Source: Gordonia sediminis
GTDB taxonomy: Bacteria; Actinomycetota; Actinomycetes; Mycobacteriales; Mycobacteriaceae
Assembly: GCA_004193205.1 (NCBI GenBank)
Contig: RZUM01000007.1
Location: 1-64,000, forward strand
Direction of reading: 5' to 3'
Length of the DNA stretch: 64,000 nt
Below the pieces are notes generated by a model, which ran no database searches, had not been told where the DNA came from, and worked only from the letters and a program-made list of their open reading frames with translations. Both the position numbers and the translations under genes were made by a program. How positions within the stretch are numbered: the stretch's first letter is position 1; each line of letters begins with the position of its first letter. Shown piece by piece: positions 16,062 to 25,486 of the stretch.

Positions 16062-17236
16062 TGGCCACGCTGTCCGGTGCTGCCGCGATCGCGGGCATCG
16101 GCGCGACCGAGTTCTCCAAGGACTCCGGACGCAGCGAACTGCGACTGGCCGCCGAGGCGGTGACCGCTGCCATCGCCGACGCCGGCCTGACCCCCGCCGA
16201 CGTCGACGGCCTGGTCACCTTCACCATGGACACCAACGCCGAGATCGCCGTCGCCCGCGCCGTCGGCATCCCGGAGCTCACCTACTTCTCGCGCATCCAC
16301 TACGGCGGCGGCGCGGCCTGCGCGACGGTCCAGCAGGCCGCGATGGCCGTCGCGACCGGGGTCGCCGACGTCGTCGTCGCCTACCGCGCCTTCAACGAAC
16401 GGTCCGGTCTTCGGTTCGGGCAGGTGAACTCCGCGGTGGCCAACCAGGAGAACTCCTCGGGCACCGACAACGCCTTCTCCTACCCGCACGGGTTGTCCAC
16501 CCCCGCCGCGTTCGTCGCGATGGTGGCGCAACGCTATATGTACGACTATGGCGCCACCAGTGAGGATTTCGGACGCATCGCGGTGGTCGACCGCAAACAC
16601 GCCGCGGTCAACCCGAACGCTTTCTTCCACGGCAAACCGATCACCCTCGAGGATCATCAGGCCTCCCGCTACATCGCCGAACCCCTGCACCTGCTCGACT
16701 GCTGCCAGGAATCCGACGGTGGCGTGGCGATCGTCGTGGTGTCCGCCGAACGGGCCCGCGACCTGCCGCACACCCCCGCGGTGATCTCCGCGGCAGCGGC
16801 CGGCAGCGCCGACGACCAGTTCATCATGTGCAGCTACTACCGTGACGACCTCGCCGGGCTCCCGGAGATGGGGCTCGTCGGTCGGCAACTCTGGCGGCAG
16901 TCCGGGCTCGGCCCCGACGACATGGATCTCGCGATCCTCTATGACCACTTCACACCGTACACGCTGATACAGCTCGAAGAACTCGGGTTCTGCGGCCGCG
17001 GCGAGGCGAAGGACTTCGTCCGCGAACCCGGAGCCCTGGAAGTGGGCGGCCGGCTGCCGCTCAACACCCACGGCGGCCAGCTCGGGGAGGCCTACATCCA
17101 CGGGATGAACGGCATCGCCGAGGCGGTCCGGCAGATCCGCGGCGACTCGGTCAACCAGGTCCCCGACGCCGACACCGTCGTCGTCACCGCCGGCACCGGC
17201 GTGCCCACCAGCGGCCTGGTTCTCACACGTTCCTGA
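16061..17236 (+). CDS. ltp2: Thiolase-fold aldolase Ltp2 (side-chain retro-aldol cleavage)
   Basis: 391 residues. Thiolase superfamily layout: N-terminal AAIAGIGATEFSKDSGRSELRLAAEAV, the dimer segment RIHYGGGAACATVQQAAMAV, C-terminal PLNTHGGQLGEAYIHGMNGIAEAVRQIRG, and DTVVVTAGTGVPTSGLVL. Ltp2 in the same gene order cleaves the 17-hydroxy side-chain CoA ester to androstenedione plus propionyl-CoA, working with the DUF35 domain of ChsH2. Short spacing and overlap with chsH1 support the same complex here. Soluble, despite the historical lipid-transfer-protein name. Confidence 0.93.
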   Translation: MATLSGAAAIAGIGATEFSKDSGRSELRLAAEAVTAAIADAGLTPADVDGLVTFTMDTNAEIAVARAVGIPELTYFSRIHYGGGAACATVQQAAMAVATGVADVVVAYRAFNERSGLRFGQVNSAVANQENSSGTDNAFSYPHGLSTPAAFVAMVAQRYMYDYGATSEDFGRIAVVDRKHAAVNPNAFFHGKPITLEDHQASRYIAEPLHLLDCCQESDGGVAIVVVSAERARDLPHTPAVISAAAAGSADDQFIMCSYYRDDLAGLPEMGLVGRQLWRQSGLGPDDMDLAILYDHFTPYTLIQLEELGFCGRGEAKDFVREPGALEVGGRLPLNTHGGQLGEAYIHGMNGIAEAVRQIRGDSVNQVPDADTVVVTAGTGVPTSGLVLTRS

Positions 17237-17266
17237 CAGCACCGCGAAGCCGACAAAGGAGACGAC

Positions 17267-18910
17267 ATGAAGTTCAATCTGGCGGATGTGTTCGAGACTG
17301 TCGCCGATGCGGTGCCCGAACGCATCGCATTGAGCTACGAAGGCCGGCAGATCAGCTACGCCGAACTCGACCGCCTCGCCAACCAGGTCGCGCACCTGCT
17401 GCGGAACTCGGGGATCGGTGCGCACGAGAATGTCTCGCTGTTCCTCAAGAACAGCGTCGAACACGTCATCAGCCTGCTGGGGCTGTTGAAGATCCGCGCG
17501 GTGCCGGTCAACGTCAACTATCGCTACACCAACGCCGAACTCCAGTACATCTTCGACAACTCCGACTCGCGCGGCATCATCGTCGAACTCCCCGAACACC
17601 AGCGCAGCGTCGCCCAGATCCTCCCCGAAACCCCAGCGGTGCGCACCGTTTTCGTCATCGGCGAAGTCATCGAGGAACTGGCCGCCGCGGCCACGTCACT
17701 TCCGGACGGCCGCGCCGTCGACATCGTCTCCTTCGCCGGCGCCGCAGCGCAACCCGACGGCCGCGACTTCGAGCCGCGGACCGGTGAGGAGCTCTACCTG
17801 CTCTACACCGGCGGAACGACCGGCCACCCGAAGGGCGTCATGTGGCAGCACGACGACTTCTTCCGCAAACCGCTCTCGGGTGGCAACCCCTACGGCGAAG
17901 CCCGCAAAGATCTCGACGAGATCGGTTCGGCAGTCAAGGATTTCGGATCGATCGCGTTCCTGCTCGCCGCACCCCTGATGCACGGTGCGGCATCGTACTC
18001 GCTGTTCACCTTCTTCACCCTCGGCGGCCGGCTGGTCATCCAGCGGGACTTCGACCCGGCCAAGATCGTGTCGAGCGTGGAGGACGACCAGGTACAGATC
18101 ATCCTCATCGTCGGCGACGCGATGGGGATGCCACTGGTCGAGGAACTCGAACGACGCAAGGGCGACGTGGACCTGTCGTCGTTGTTCTCGGTCACCTCCG
18201 GCGGCGCGATCTGGTCCCGGCACGTGCGTGATCGCCTGCTGGCGGTGAAGCCGGACCTGTTGCTGCGCGACAACTTCGGCGCCTCCGAGTCGGGCAACGA
18301 CGGTGAGATCATGATGGACGAACACGGCACCCTCAAGGTTCCGCCCACCGAGAAGATGATGGTCGTCGACGACCGGCTCAACAAGATCGAACCCGGTTCC
18401 GGCGAGGTCGGCTACATCGCCCGGATCGGCAACGTGCCCCTCGGCTACTACAAGGACCCGGAGAAGTCCGCGAAGACCTTCCCGACGCTGCCCGACGGCA
18501 CCCGCATCTCCGTCCTCGGTGACATGGGAACCGTCGAGGCCGACGGCACCATCGTGTTTCTCGGGCGCGGCTCGCAGTGCATCAACACCGGTGGCGAGAA
18601 GGTGTACGCCGAAGAGGTCGAGGCCGTGTTGCACGCCCACCCTGCCATCGCCGATGCGCTGGTGGTCCCGGTGCCCGACGAACGGTACGGGCAGCGTGTC
18701 GCCGCCGTCGTCGCACTCGCCGAGGGTGCGATCGAACCGTCGGTCGAGGATATCGGCGACCACTGCCGCAAGACCCTCGCCGGGTACAAGATGCCGAGAA
18801 CCGTGGTGTTCGTCGACGAAGTCAAACGCACCCCGGCCGGCAAGGCAGACTACCGCTGGGCCAAGCAGACGGCTGCGAACGCTTGTGCCTCAGCAGGTGC
18901 CGCGACCTGA
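17267..18910 (+). CDS. Acyl-CoA synthetase, FadD19-like
   Basis: 547 residues, ATG preceded by GGAGACGAC. AMP-binding enzyme motifs: P-loop LYTGGTTGHPKGVMWQHDD (~residue 180), the A4-A5 region LLLRDNFGASESGN, DMGTVEADGTIVFLGRGSQCINTGGEKVY, and C-terminal catalytic Lys in RTPAGKADYRWAK. The length, VMW(Q/R)H and ending PAGK(A/P)DYRWAK are shared with FadD19-type steroid side-chain CoA ligases. It follows ltp2 by 30 bp, so it probably belongs to the same KstR-controlled operon and activates a steroid side-chain acid. The exact substrate is inferred. Confidence 0.85.
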   Translation: MKFNLADVFETVADAVPERIALSYEGRQISYAELDRLANQVAHLLRNSGIGAHENVSLFLKNSVEHVISLLGLLKIRAVPVNVNYRYTNAELQYIFDNSDSRGIIVELPEHQRSVAQILPETPAVRTVFVIGEVIEELAAAATSLPDGRAVDIVSFAGAAAQPDGRDFEPRTGEELYLLYTGGTTGHPKGVMWQHDDFFRKPLSGGNPYGEARKDLDEIGSAVKDFGSIAFLLAAPLMHGAASYSLFTFFTLGGRLVIQRDFDPAKIVSSVEDDQVQIILIVGDAMGMPLVEELERRKGDVDLSSLFSVTSGGAIWSRHVRDRLLAVKPDLLLRDNFGASESGNDGEIMMDEHGTLKVPPTEKMMVVDDRLNKIEPGSGEVGYIARIGNVPLGYYKDPEKSAKTFPTLPDGTRISVLGDMGTVEADGTIVFLGRGSQCINTGGEKVYAEEVEAVLHAHPAIADALVVPVPDERYGQRVAAVVALAEGAIEPSVEDIGDHCRKTLAGYKMPRTVVFVDEVKRTPAGKADYRWAKQTAANACASAGAAT

Positions 18911-18928
18911 CCGCTGCCATCGATTCCC

Positions 18929-19019
18929 CGCTGGTCGAGTAGCCGCGAACGGAGTGAGTGGCGGCGCTCCCTCCGCTGGTCGAGTAGCCGCGAACGGAGT
19001 GAGTGGCGTATCGAGACCA
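18929..19019. repeat. Tandem GCTGGTCGAGTAGCCGCGAACGGAGTGAGTGGCG repeat pair
   Basis: Two copies of CCGCTGGTCGAGTAGCCGCGAACGGAGTGAGTGGCG, starting at 18929 and 18975, differ by only a few bases. The second continues into GTATCGAGACCACC. Same family as the block at 14306-14625. It lies between the convergent fadD and hydrolase genes and may act as their terminator. Confidence 0.85.
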
Positions 19020-19036
19020 CCCGCACAGAGCCGACG

Positions 19037-19981
19037 CTATGCCGTGGGTACCGTGGAGACGATGTCAGCGATGAATCCTGCGACGGCTTCACGGAGCTCA
19101 CTGGATCGGGGTACGGCGCCAGACATCCAGAAGACGCCGTGCACCAGCCCGGTGAAGCGGATGACACGGGCATCGACACCTGCTTCGCGAAGCTGCCGTC
19201 CATACTCTTCGGCTTCGTCGCGCAGGACTTCGTTCTCGGTGGTGATGATCAGCGTCGGGGGGAGCCCACTGAGTGTTTCGGCCCGGCTGGGCACCGCGGC
19301 CGAGCTCAGGGCGGCGCCCGGGTCGCTGAGATAGTTCTCCCAGAAGAAGTCCATGTCGGCAGCGGTGATGAGATAGCCCTCGCCGAACTCTTCGCGAGAG
19401 GCGAACCGCGCGGCGGGGTCGAGCGCGGGATACAGCAGAATCTGCGCGCTGATGCGGGGTCCGTCGGTGTCACGGGCGCGAAGTGCGGTGACTGCGGCAA
19501 GGTTGCCGCCGGCACTGTCTCCCATGACGATGATCTGGTCGGGATTTCCGCCGTGGTCGCCGATGTGGTCGGCGACCCAATTGAGCGCGGCCCACGCATC
19601 GTCGGGTGCTGCGGGGAACCGGTGTTCGGGAGCCAGTCGATACTGGGCCGTGACGACGATCGCGTCCGCTGCGTTCGCCAGCGCACGTGCGGGTTCGTCG
19701 ATGACGGTCAGGTTGCCCGCCACGAAGCCGCCGCCGTGGAAGTAGAGGATGACAGGTCGCTGTCCTTCGGCCTCGGGAATGTAGATGTTGAGGGCCAGTT
19801 CGTGTCCGTCGCTGTGGTAGACGTCTGATGCCAGGCGCGCGACGGGCTCGGCGGGTAGTTGGAGACCGGTGAAGGTGTTGATGACTTCACGGATCTGCTC
19901 CACGCTCATCTGGTGGAAGGGCGCAACACCTTGTTCCTGGAGGCCGTCGATCAGTTGGGCGGCGTGTTCATCGAGTGCCAT
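19037..19981 (-). CDS. Alpha/beta hydrolase, hormone-sensitive-lipase family
   Basis: 314 residues from ATG 19981 (MALDEHAAQ). HSL-family signature ILYFHGGGFVAGN (oxyanion hole HGGG, ~residue 80), nucleophile elbow VMGDSAGGNLAAV (Ser ~155), then an Asp-containing loop and catalytic His in TGLVHGVFWMSG. Intracellular carboxylesterase. It lies 67 bp downstream of a Baeyer-Villiger monooxygenase on the same strand. That pairing is well known: the monooxygenase turns a ketone into an ester or lactone and the esterase opens it. The substrate may be a steroid-derived or alkyl ketone; this is inference from position. Confidence 0.88.
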   Translation of the reverse strand: MALDEHAAQLIDGLQEQGVAPFHQMSVEQIREVINTFTGLQLPAEPVARLASDVYHSDGHELALNIYIPEAEGQRPVILYFHGGGFVAGNLTVIDEPARALANAADAIVVTAQYRLAPEHRFPAAPDDAWAALNWVADHIGDHGGNPDQIIVMGDSAGGNLAAVTALRARDTDGPRISAQILLYPALDPAARFASREEFGEGYLITAADMDFFWENYLSDPGAALSSAAVPSRAETLSGLPPTLIITTENEVLRDEAEEYGRQLREAGVDARVIRFTGLVHGVFWMSGAVPRSSELREAVAGFIADIVSTVPTA

Positions 19982-20048
19982 GGTTATCGTTGATCCTGTT
20001 CTGCTGAGGGTTGATTCGGTTGTCGACAGACTGAACTCATCCGCGCCC

Positions 20049-21698
20049 CTACGACGCGACCGCGGCGAGTGGAGCGCTGGCCACTGTGATGTCGAAACCG
20101 GAATAGCCGGCCGCAACGACGTCTGCGCACGTCTGTCGATAGGTGGGGGCACCCCCGAGGTAGACCATGCAGGCGCGGGGCTTGCCGGGAATGTTGGCCC
20201 CCATGTACCAGGAGTTCGTCTGCGGCAGCAGCGTCTGGTTGGCGATCTCGTTGGTGAGTGCACCCCAGTCGGCTTCGGCGCGTTCGGTGGCTTCGACGAC
20301 ATCGCGGTGATGTCGGAGAACGTAGCTGATCGCATCGGCGGCGAAGTCCACGTGGTCCTCGATGGCAAGCGGCATGTTGTAGAGGACCGAGGGGGACTGT
20401 GGGCCGGTGATCAGGAACAGGTTGGGGAAGCCATGCACGGTGGTGCCCAGATAAGTGCGCGGTCCGTGAGCCCATTTGTCACCGAGTTTCAGCCCGTCGC
20501 GGCCGCGGATGTCCATCGCCATCAGCGGCCCGGTCATGGCGTCGAAACCTGTTGCCAGAACGACGATGTCGACGTCGTAGGTCCGGTCACCGACGCGCAC
20601 ACCGGAATCGGTGATCTCGTCGATCGGGGTGCTCTTCACATCGACGATGCGAACCGATTCCCGGTTGAACGCCTCGTAGTAGTTGGTTTCCAGCGGGGGG
20701 CGCTTGGTGCCGTAGGCATATCCCGCGGGCGCCAGCAGTTCCGCCTTCTTCGGATCCGTCACGCGTTGGTGGATTCGCTCTCGGATGTAGTCGGCGACGG
20801 TGTCGTTGGCTGCCTTGTCGAACAGAATGTCCTGGTAGGAATCGATGAACAACCGGAACCCGCCCGCGTTCCACCGTTCGTCGAACGTGCGACGGCGTTC
20901 CTCGGCGCTGACCGCCAGCGCCGAGGGCTGGACCTGCTCGAACGGAACACCGAGGAAGTGATTGCGTGCGGCGTCACGAACAGCGCAATAGTCGGATTTG
21001 ATCTTGTCGACCTCATCCGGATCGATCGGGCCGTTGCCCAGCGGAGTCGCGAAGTTCGGCGTGCGCTGGAAGACCACCAGCTCGTCGGCCTGTTCTGCGA
21101 TGTACGGGATGGCTTGGATGGCGCTGGCTCCGGTACCGATCACGGCGACCTTGCGGCCTCGGAAATCGACGCCCTCATGCGGCCAGTTGCCCGTCAGGTA
21201 CACCTCGCCGCGGAAGTTCTCGATACCGCCGAACTCGGGGTTCTTCGGCACCGACAGGTTGCCCGCCCCGGAGACGAAGAAACGGCTGCGCACCACTTCA
21301 CCGGTGTCGGTGGTGACCTCCCACAGCGACTCCAGGTCGTCCCAGTGCACAGCGATGACACGCGTGTTGAACGTGATCCCGCGACGCAGATCGAACCGGT
21401 CGGCGACATGTTCCAGGTAAGCCAAGATCTCCGGTTGACCGGCGAACTTCTCGGTCCACTCCCACTCCTGCTGGAGATCATCGTCGAAGGAGTAGGAATA
21501 GTGCACACTCTCGATGTCGCAGCGCGCGCCGGGGTATCGGTTCCAATACCAGGTGCCCCCCACATCGGCGCCGGCCTCGAACACCCGCACCGACAGATCC
21601 AGCTTGTCGCGGAACTTGTGCAATGCATACAGGCCGGCGAACCCGGCGCCTACTACGACAACGTCCACATCTGTGCTCAATGAACCGGTAGTGGTCAT
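20049..21698 (-). CDS. Type I Baeyer-Villiger monooxygenase (altered fingerprint)
   Basis: 549 residues from ATG 21698. FAD-binding Rossmann VVVVGAGFAGLYALHKFRD at the N-terminus, then GADVGGTWYWNRYPGARCD, NADPH-binding VAVIGTGASAIQAIP and the late ATGFDAMTG. This is the cyclohexanone-monooxygenase-like class. The family fingerprint FxGxxxHxxxW(P/D) reads FRGEVYLTGNWP: a CTG Leu stands where His is nearly invariant. Codons around it are otherwise normal. Expected reaction: ketone to ester with NADPH and O2; the Leu may change activity or selectivity. Probably co-transcribed with the downstream esterase. The divergent LuxR-type gene is the likely regulator. Confidence 0.9.
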   Translation of the reverse strand: MTTTGSLSTDVDVVVVGAGFAGLYALHKFRDKLDLSVRVFEAGADVGGTWYWNRYPGARCDIESVHYSYSFDDDLQQEWEWTEKFAGQPEILAYLEHVADRFDLRRGITFNTRVIAVHWDDLESLWEVTTDTGEVVRSRFFVSGAGNLSVPKNPEFGGIENFRGEVYLTGNWPHEGVDFRGRKVAVIGTGASAIQAIPYIAEQADELVVFQRTPNFATPLGNGPIDPDEVDKIKSDYCAVRDAARNHFLGVPFEQVQPSALAVSAEERRRTFDERWNAGGFRLFIDSYQDILFDKAANDTVADYIRERIHQRVTDPKKAELLAPAGYAYGTKRPPLETNYYEAFNRESVRIVDVKSTPIDEITDSGVRVGDRTYDVDIVVLATGFDAMTGPLMAMDIRGRDGLKLGDKWAHGPRTYLGTTVHGFPNLFLITGPQSPSVLYNMPLAIEDHVDFAADAISYVLRHHRDVVEATERAEADWGALTNEIANQTLLPQTNSWYMGANIPGKPRACMVYLGGAPTYRQTCADVVAAGYSGFDITVASAPLAAVAS

Positions 21699-21915
21699 CT
21701 GATGCTCCTTCTTGTCCTCGGTCGGAAGTCTGTGACGGACTCAATGACTGCGGCCAATCATGGTGCGCATCACATACCTCTGACACGGGGTGAATTACCC
21801 CCTTCCATACCTGTGTTCCACATCACAGACAGGTGGGGTATGTTCAGGTCCGCCAGGTTCTCGGTCGGGACGGACGGAGTCGGTTCTGAGTCACGTCAAG
21901 AGTCAAAAACACACG

Positions 21916-24189
21916 ATGACCAGCTTCATCGGTCGACGACGCGAGATCGACGAAGCGCGATCACGGCTGCAGCAGTCTCGACTCGTCACGTTGGTGGGGC
22001 CCGGCGGAGTCGGGAAGACTCGGCTCGCCGAAGAGGTCGCGGCGCGGTCGTCGCGGGCGTTTCGCGACGCGACGCGATGGATCGATCTGGCGTCCATCCG
22101 CGATCGGGATGCTCTGCCCGCGGCCGCGGCCGCGGCGCTCGGCGTAACCGATCAGTCGAGCCGGGCCGTCCTGGAAAAGATCAGGGATCATCTCCGCAGC
22201 CGCAACCTGATGATCATCCTCGACAACTGTGAGCATCTCCTCGACGCCGCCGCGGAGTTCGTCGCGGAGGTCCTCGAGGACGACCCCGAAATCCGTGTTC
22301 TCGCAACCAGTCGAGAACGACTGGGGGTGGCCGGGGAGATCATCTTCGAATTGCCGCCGCTGTCGACTCCGTCCACCTCCGACGGGCAACGAGCAGCCGA
22401 TCTCGCGATCTTCGAATCCGTGGCGTTACTCGTCGATCGTGCGCAGGCGGTGGTCAGCGGATTCGATCTCGATGATTCGAATGCCCCTGCGATCGCGCAG
22501 CTGTGCATACAGCTGGACGGAATTCCGCTTGCCATCGAGCTCGCTGCGGTCCGATTGCGCTCTCTGTCACCGGAACAACTCGTTCAACGGCTGGATGATC
22601 GCTTCTCGTTGCTGACCGTCGGGAATCGCACAGACGTGCCACGGCAGCAAACGCTGAGGGCCCTGATCGACTGGAGCTACGATCTGTGCTCCCATGCGGA
22701 GCGTACGCTGTGGGCTCGACTGTCGGTGTTCCCGGGAGGGTTCGATCTCGAAGCTGCCGAGGATGTGTGCGGCGATCCCGACGCAAGTACATACCAGGTG
22801 CTCGACGTACTCGATCAGTTGGTCGCGAAGTCTCTGGTCGGCGTTGATCGATCCGGAACGACGCCGCGGTTCTCGCAACTGATGACCGTTCGCGAGTACG
22901 GCCACGAACTCCTCGCTAAGTCCGGTGAACAAGAAGCCATTTATCGCAAGCACCGCGACCACTATCTCGACCGGTCCGAGCGGTATGCCCGCGACTGGTT
23001 CAGCCCGAGACAGTCGGAGTTGTTGGCGCAGTGGCGAACTGACCATCCCAATCTGATCGCCGCACTCGATTGGTCGCTTCGGGTACGCGACGTCGACGAG
23101 GCGGCCCGATTGGCGGTAGCGCTCCGATACCACTGGATCGCCGGGGGGAACCTCGCAGACGGTCGAATCCGCCTCGAGCGACTGCTCGACCGATTGGACG
23201 ATGCGGGCCTCGCCAGAGGAAACGTACTGTGGGTGACGGCGTGGACAGCCCTCATCCAAGGCGATCGTGAAGTCGCACAGAAGCATCTGGATGAATGTGC
23301 CTATATCGCACAACGACTCGGGGATCGACGCCTGAGGGCCCACCATGATCACTGGGCGGGTGTGCACGCCTTGTTCAGCGGGCAGACCGCGGACGCAATC
23401 AGGCTGTACAACAATGCGATTCCGGTTCATTCGGAGTTCGACGATCCGGCAGCGGCTCTCACGGCCCAGTTCCAATTGGCCATGGCGCAAACCTATGATG
23501 GTCAACTCGATGGAGCACTTGCCACCTCCGCGGAGGTGGTGGCTGTGGCTGACCAGCACGGCGAGCGATGGAACAAGACCTACGCGGTGTGGGTGGCGAG
23601 CATCGCGCACTACCACCGCGGCGAGATGGAGGCGGCTGCGGCTTCGGCAAGACAGGCGCTGTCCATGCAACGTGACTTCAAGGACAAGATCTGCACAGCC
23701 TTGTCGATCGAGCTTCTGGCGTGGGTGGCGGAGGCCGACAAGGACTACCGGAGGTCCGCGCAGTTGTTCGGTGCGGCGCGCGCGGTGTGGCACCGACTTG
23801 GCACATCTGTCTCCGCATTTGGGCCGGATATCGCAGCCGACTCCGTCGCCGTCGCACACCGACTCGAGTCCTCGCTGGGCGCTGCGACGCTGGGCGAACT
23901 CATCACGGCTTCGAATCTGATGACCATCGAGCAAGCGGTCGACATCGCGCTGGAAGCGGCGACTTCGCCAAGCGCTTCCGTACGACAAGACGTTTCACAC
24001 CCCCTCACGCGTCGCGAGCGCGAGGTCGCCGAACTGATCGCGCAAGGTCTCAGCAATCGGGTCATCGCCGACAAGCTCGTCCTTTCTCGCCGCACCGTCG
24101 ACGGGCACGTCGAACGAATTCTCAACAAACTTGGAGTCAACTCGCGGACTCAGGTCGTCGCCTGGCTGACAATTCAGAAACGCCGTTGA
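21916..24189 (+). CDS. LuxR-type regulator with NB-ARC-like ATPase and TPR region
   Basis: 757 residues if ATG 21916 is used (MTSFIGRRREID, the usual N-terminus); in-frame starts as far as 21790 exist. Walker A VGPGGVGKT at residues 27-35, Walker B LMIILDNCEHLL, an NB-ARC-like region to ~residue 300, a helical TPR-like middle (ERLLDRLDDAGLARGNVLWVTA; ALTAQFQLAMAQTYDGQLDGAL), and a C-terminal LuxR HTH (LTRREREVAELIAQGLSNRVIADKLVLSRRTVDGHVERILNKLG). A signal-gated transcriptional activator. Divergent from the monooxygenase/esterase pair, which it probably controls. Confidence 0.85.
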   Translation: MTSFIGRRREIDEARSRLQQSRLVTLVGPGGVGKTRLAEEVAARSSRAFRDATRWIDLASIRDRDALPAAAAAALGVTDQSSRAVLEKIRDHLRSRNLMIILDNCEHLLDAAAEFVAEVLEDDPEIRVLATSRERLGVAGEIIFELPPLSTPSTSDGQRAADLAIFESVALLVDRAQAVVSGFDLDDSNAPAIAQLCIQLDGIPLAIELAAVRLRSLSPEQLVQRLDDRFSLLTVGNRTDVPRQQTLRALIDWSYDLCSHAERTLWARLSVFPGGFDLEAAEDVCGDPDASTYQVLDVLDQLVAKSLVGVDRSGTTPRFSQLMTVREYGHELLAKSGEQEAIYRKHRDHYLDRSERYARDWFSPRQSELLAQWRTDHPNLIAALDWSLRVRDVDEAARLAVALRYHWIAGGNLADGRIRLERLLDRLDDAGLARGNVLWVTAWTALIQGDREVAQKHLDECAYIAQRLGDRRLRAHHDHWAGVHALFSGQTADAIRLYNNAIPVHSEFDDPAAALTAQFQLAMAQTYDGQLDGALATSAEVVAVADQHGERWNKTYAVWVASIAHYHRGEMEAAAASARQALSMQRDFKDKICTALSIELLAWVAEADKDYRRSAQLFGAARAVWHRLGTSVSAFGPDIAADSVAVAHRLESSLGAATLGELITASNLMTIEQAVDIALEAATSPSASVRQDVSHPLTRREREVAELIAQGLSNRVIADKLVLSRRTVDGHVERILNKLGVNSRTQVVAWLTIQKRR

Positions 24190-24211
24190 AACCATCGTGG
24201 CGACAACGTGA

Positions 24212-25483
24212 TCAGCTCGTGATCGGCAGCACGAGCCACAGCGACACCACCGCGGCGAGGAGGGTCGGCGGCACCGTCAGAACACCCAACAGAAGATACT
24301 GGCGCGACGGCGGCGCCACCGAATGGCGGTGCATCACGTCGCGCCACAACAGGTTGGCCAGTGACCCGAAGAACGCGAGATTCGGTCCGATGTTCACGCC
24401 GAGCAACACCGCCAGGATCAGCCGCGGTTCGTGGGCGACCAGCGGCACCAACAGCAGCGTCGCGGGCAGGTTGTTGAGCATGTTTGCCAGCACGGCGGCC
24501 AGCGCGGCGACGGCCAGCAGGGCGAACAGCCCGGTCCCGGACGGGATGAGAGCGTGCACCGCGTCCCCGAGTGGTCCCTCGCGGACCGGCAGGATGATCA
24601 CCCCGAGGGCGGCGACGAAGAGCAGGAACCCGATGTTGATCGCCCGGACCGTGTCGCGAACCGCCGCCACCGGCTCACGAAACAGTCTGGGCGCCACCAT
24701 GACCGCGGCACCCGTTGCCGCCACCACCGCAAGCGGGATACCCAGCGGCTCGGCGACGACGAAGGCGACGAGCAGCGCGGCCAACCCCGCGAGCACAGCG
24801 CGGGGAGCATGCGGTGTCGGAACATCGTCGATCGTTGAGGTCGGCGGCACGACCGGTGCGGCCAGGGAATCGGCGAAGAACCACCGGAACACCACATACT
24901 CCACCACGATCGCCACCACCCAGGGCAGCGCCATCGTCGCGGCGAAGCCGAGGAAGGTCAGCCCCGTCACGGAGAAGGCGAGCAGATTGGTCAGATTGGA
25001 GACCGGTAGCAACACCGACGCACTGTTGGCCAGATGATTGCTCGCATACCCGACCGGCGCGACACGGGCACCCACCCGCCGTGCCGTCACAACCGCGACC
25101 GGGGTCAGCAACACGATCGTCGTGTCGATGGAGAGCACCGCGGTGGTGATCGCGGCGACGATGAAGACGATCTGCAGCAACCGGCTCGGCGAGGAGCGAC
25201 TCCACTGCGACAGAACCGAACCCACCCACTCGAAGGCCCCGCTGCGGGCGCAGACATCGGCCACGACGAGCATGGCGGCGAGGAAGCCGATGGTCGGCGC
25301 CATGAAGCGGATCTCGTCGATCGCCGACGACGGGTCGGTGAGACCCGACGCGACAACGAGGATCGCCGCGGGGACCGCGACGACCGCGGCGGTGATGCGT
25401 CGGGCGGCGACGGTGGCCGCGATGACGACCAGCAGGATGGCGACGGCGACGATGGTGCCGCTCGCGGTGTCCGATGAGAGCAC
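24212..25483 (-). CDS. ArsB/NhaD-type (ion transporter superfamily) membrane permease
   Basis: 423 residues, GTG 25483, starting 3 bp after the stop of the MFS gene and so co-transcribed with it. About eleven hydrophobic helices. Motifs MAPTIGFLAAMLVVADVCARSG, SIDTTIVLLTPV, NSASVLLPVSNLTNLLAFS, ANMLNNLPATLLLVPL and GVNIGPNLAFFGSLANLLWRDV resemble ArsB arsenite exporters and their SLC13-like relatives. The substrate is not clear: no arsR or arsC lies nearby. Inner-membrane anion or organic-acid transport is the safest call. Confidence 0.78.
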   Translation of the reverse strand: MLSSDTASGTIVAVAILLVVIAATVAARRITAAVVAVPAAILVVASGLTDPSSAIDEIRFMAPTIGFLAAMLVVADVCARSGAFEWVGSVLSQWSRSSPSRLLQIVFIVAAITTAVLSIDTTIVLLTPVAVVTARRVGARVAPVGYASNHLANSASVLLPVSNLTNLLAFSVTGLTFLGFAATMALPWVVAIVVEYVVFRWFFADSLAAPVVPPTSTIDDVPTPHAPRAVLAGLAALLVAFVVAEPLGIPLAVVAATGAAVMVAPRLFREPVAAVRDTVRAINIGFLLFVAALGVIILPVREGPLGDAVHALIPSGTGLFALLAVAALAAVLANMLNNLPATLLLVPLVAHEPRLILAVLLGVNIGPNLAFFGSLANLLWRDVMHRHSVAPPSRQYLLLGVLTVPPTLLAAVVSLWLVLPITS

Positions 25484-25486
25484 CGA

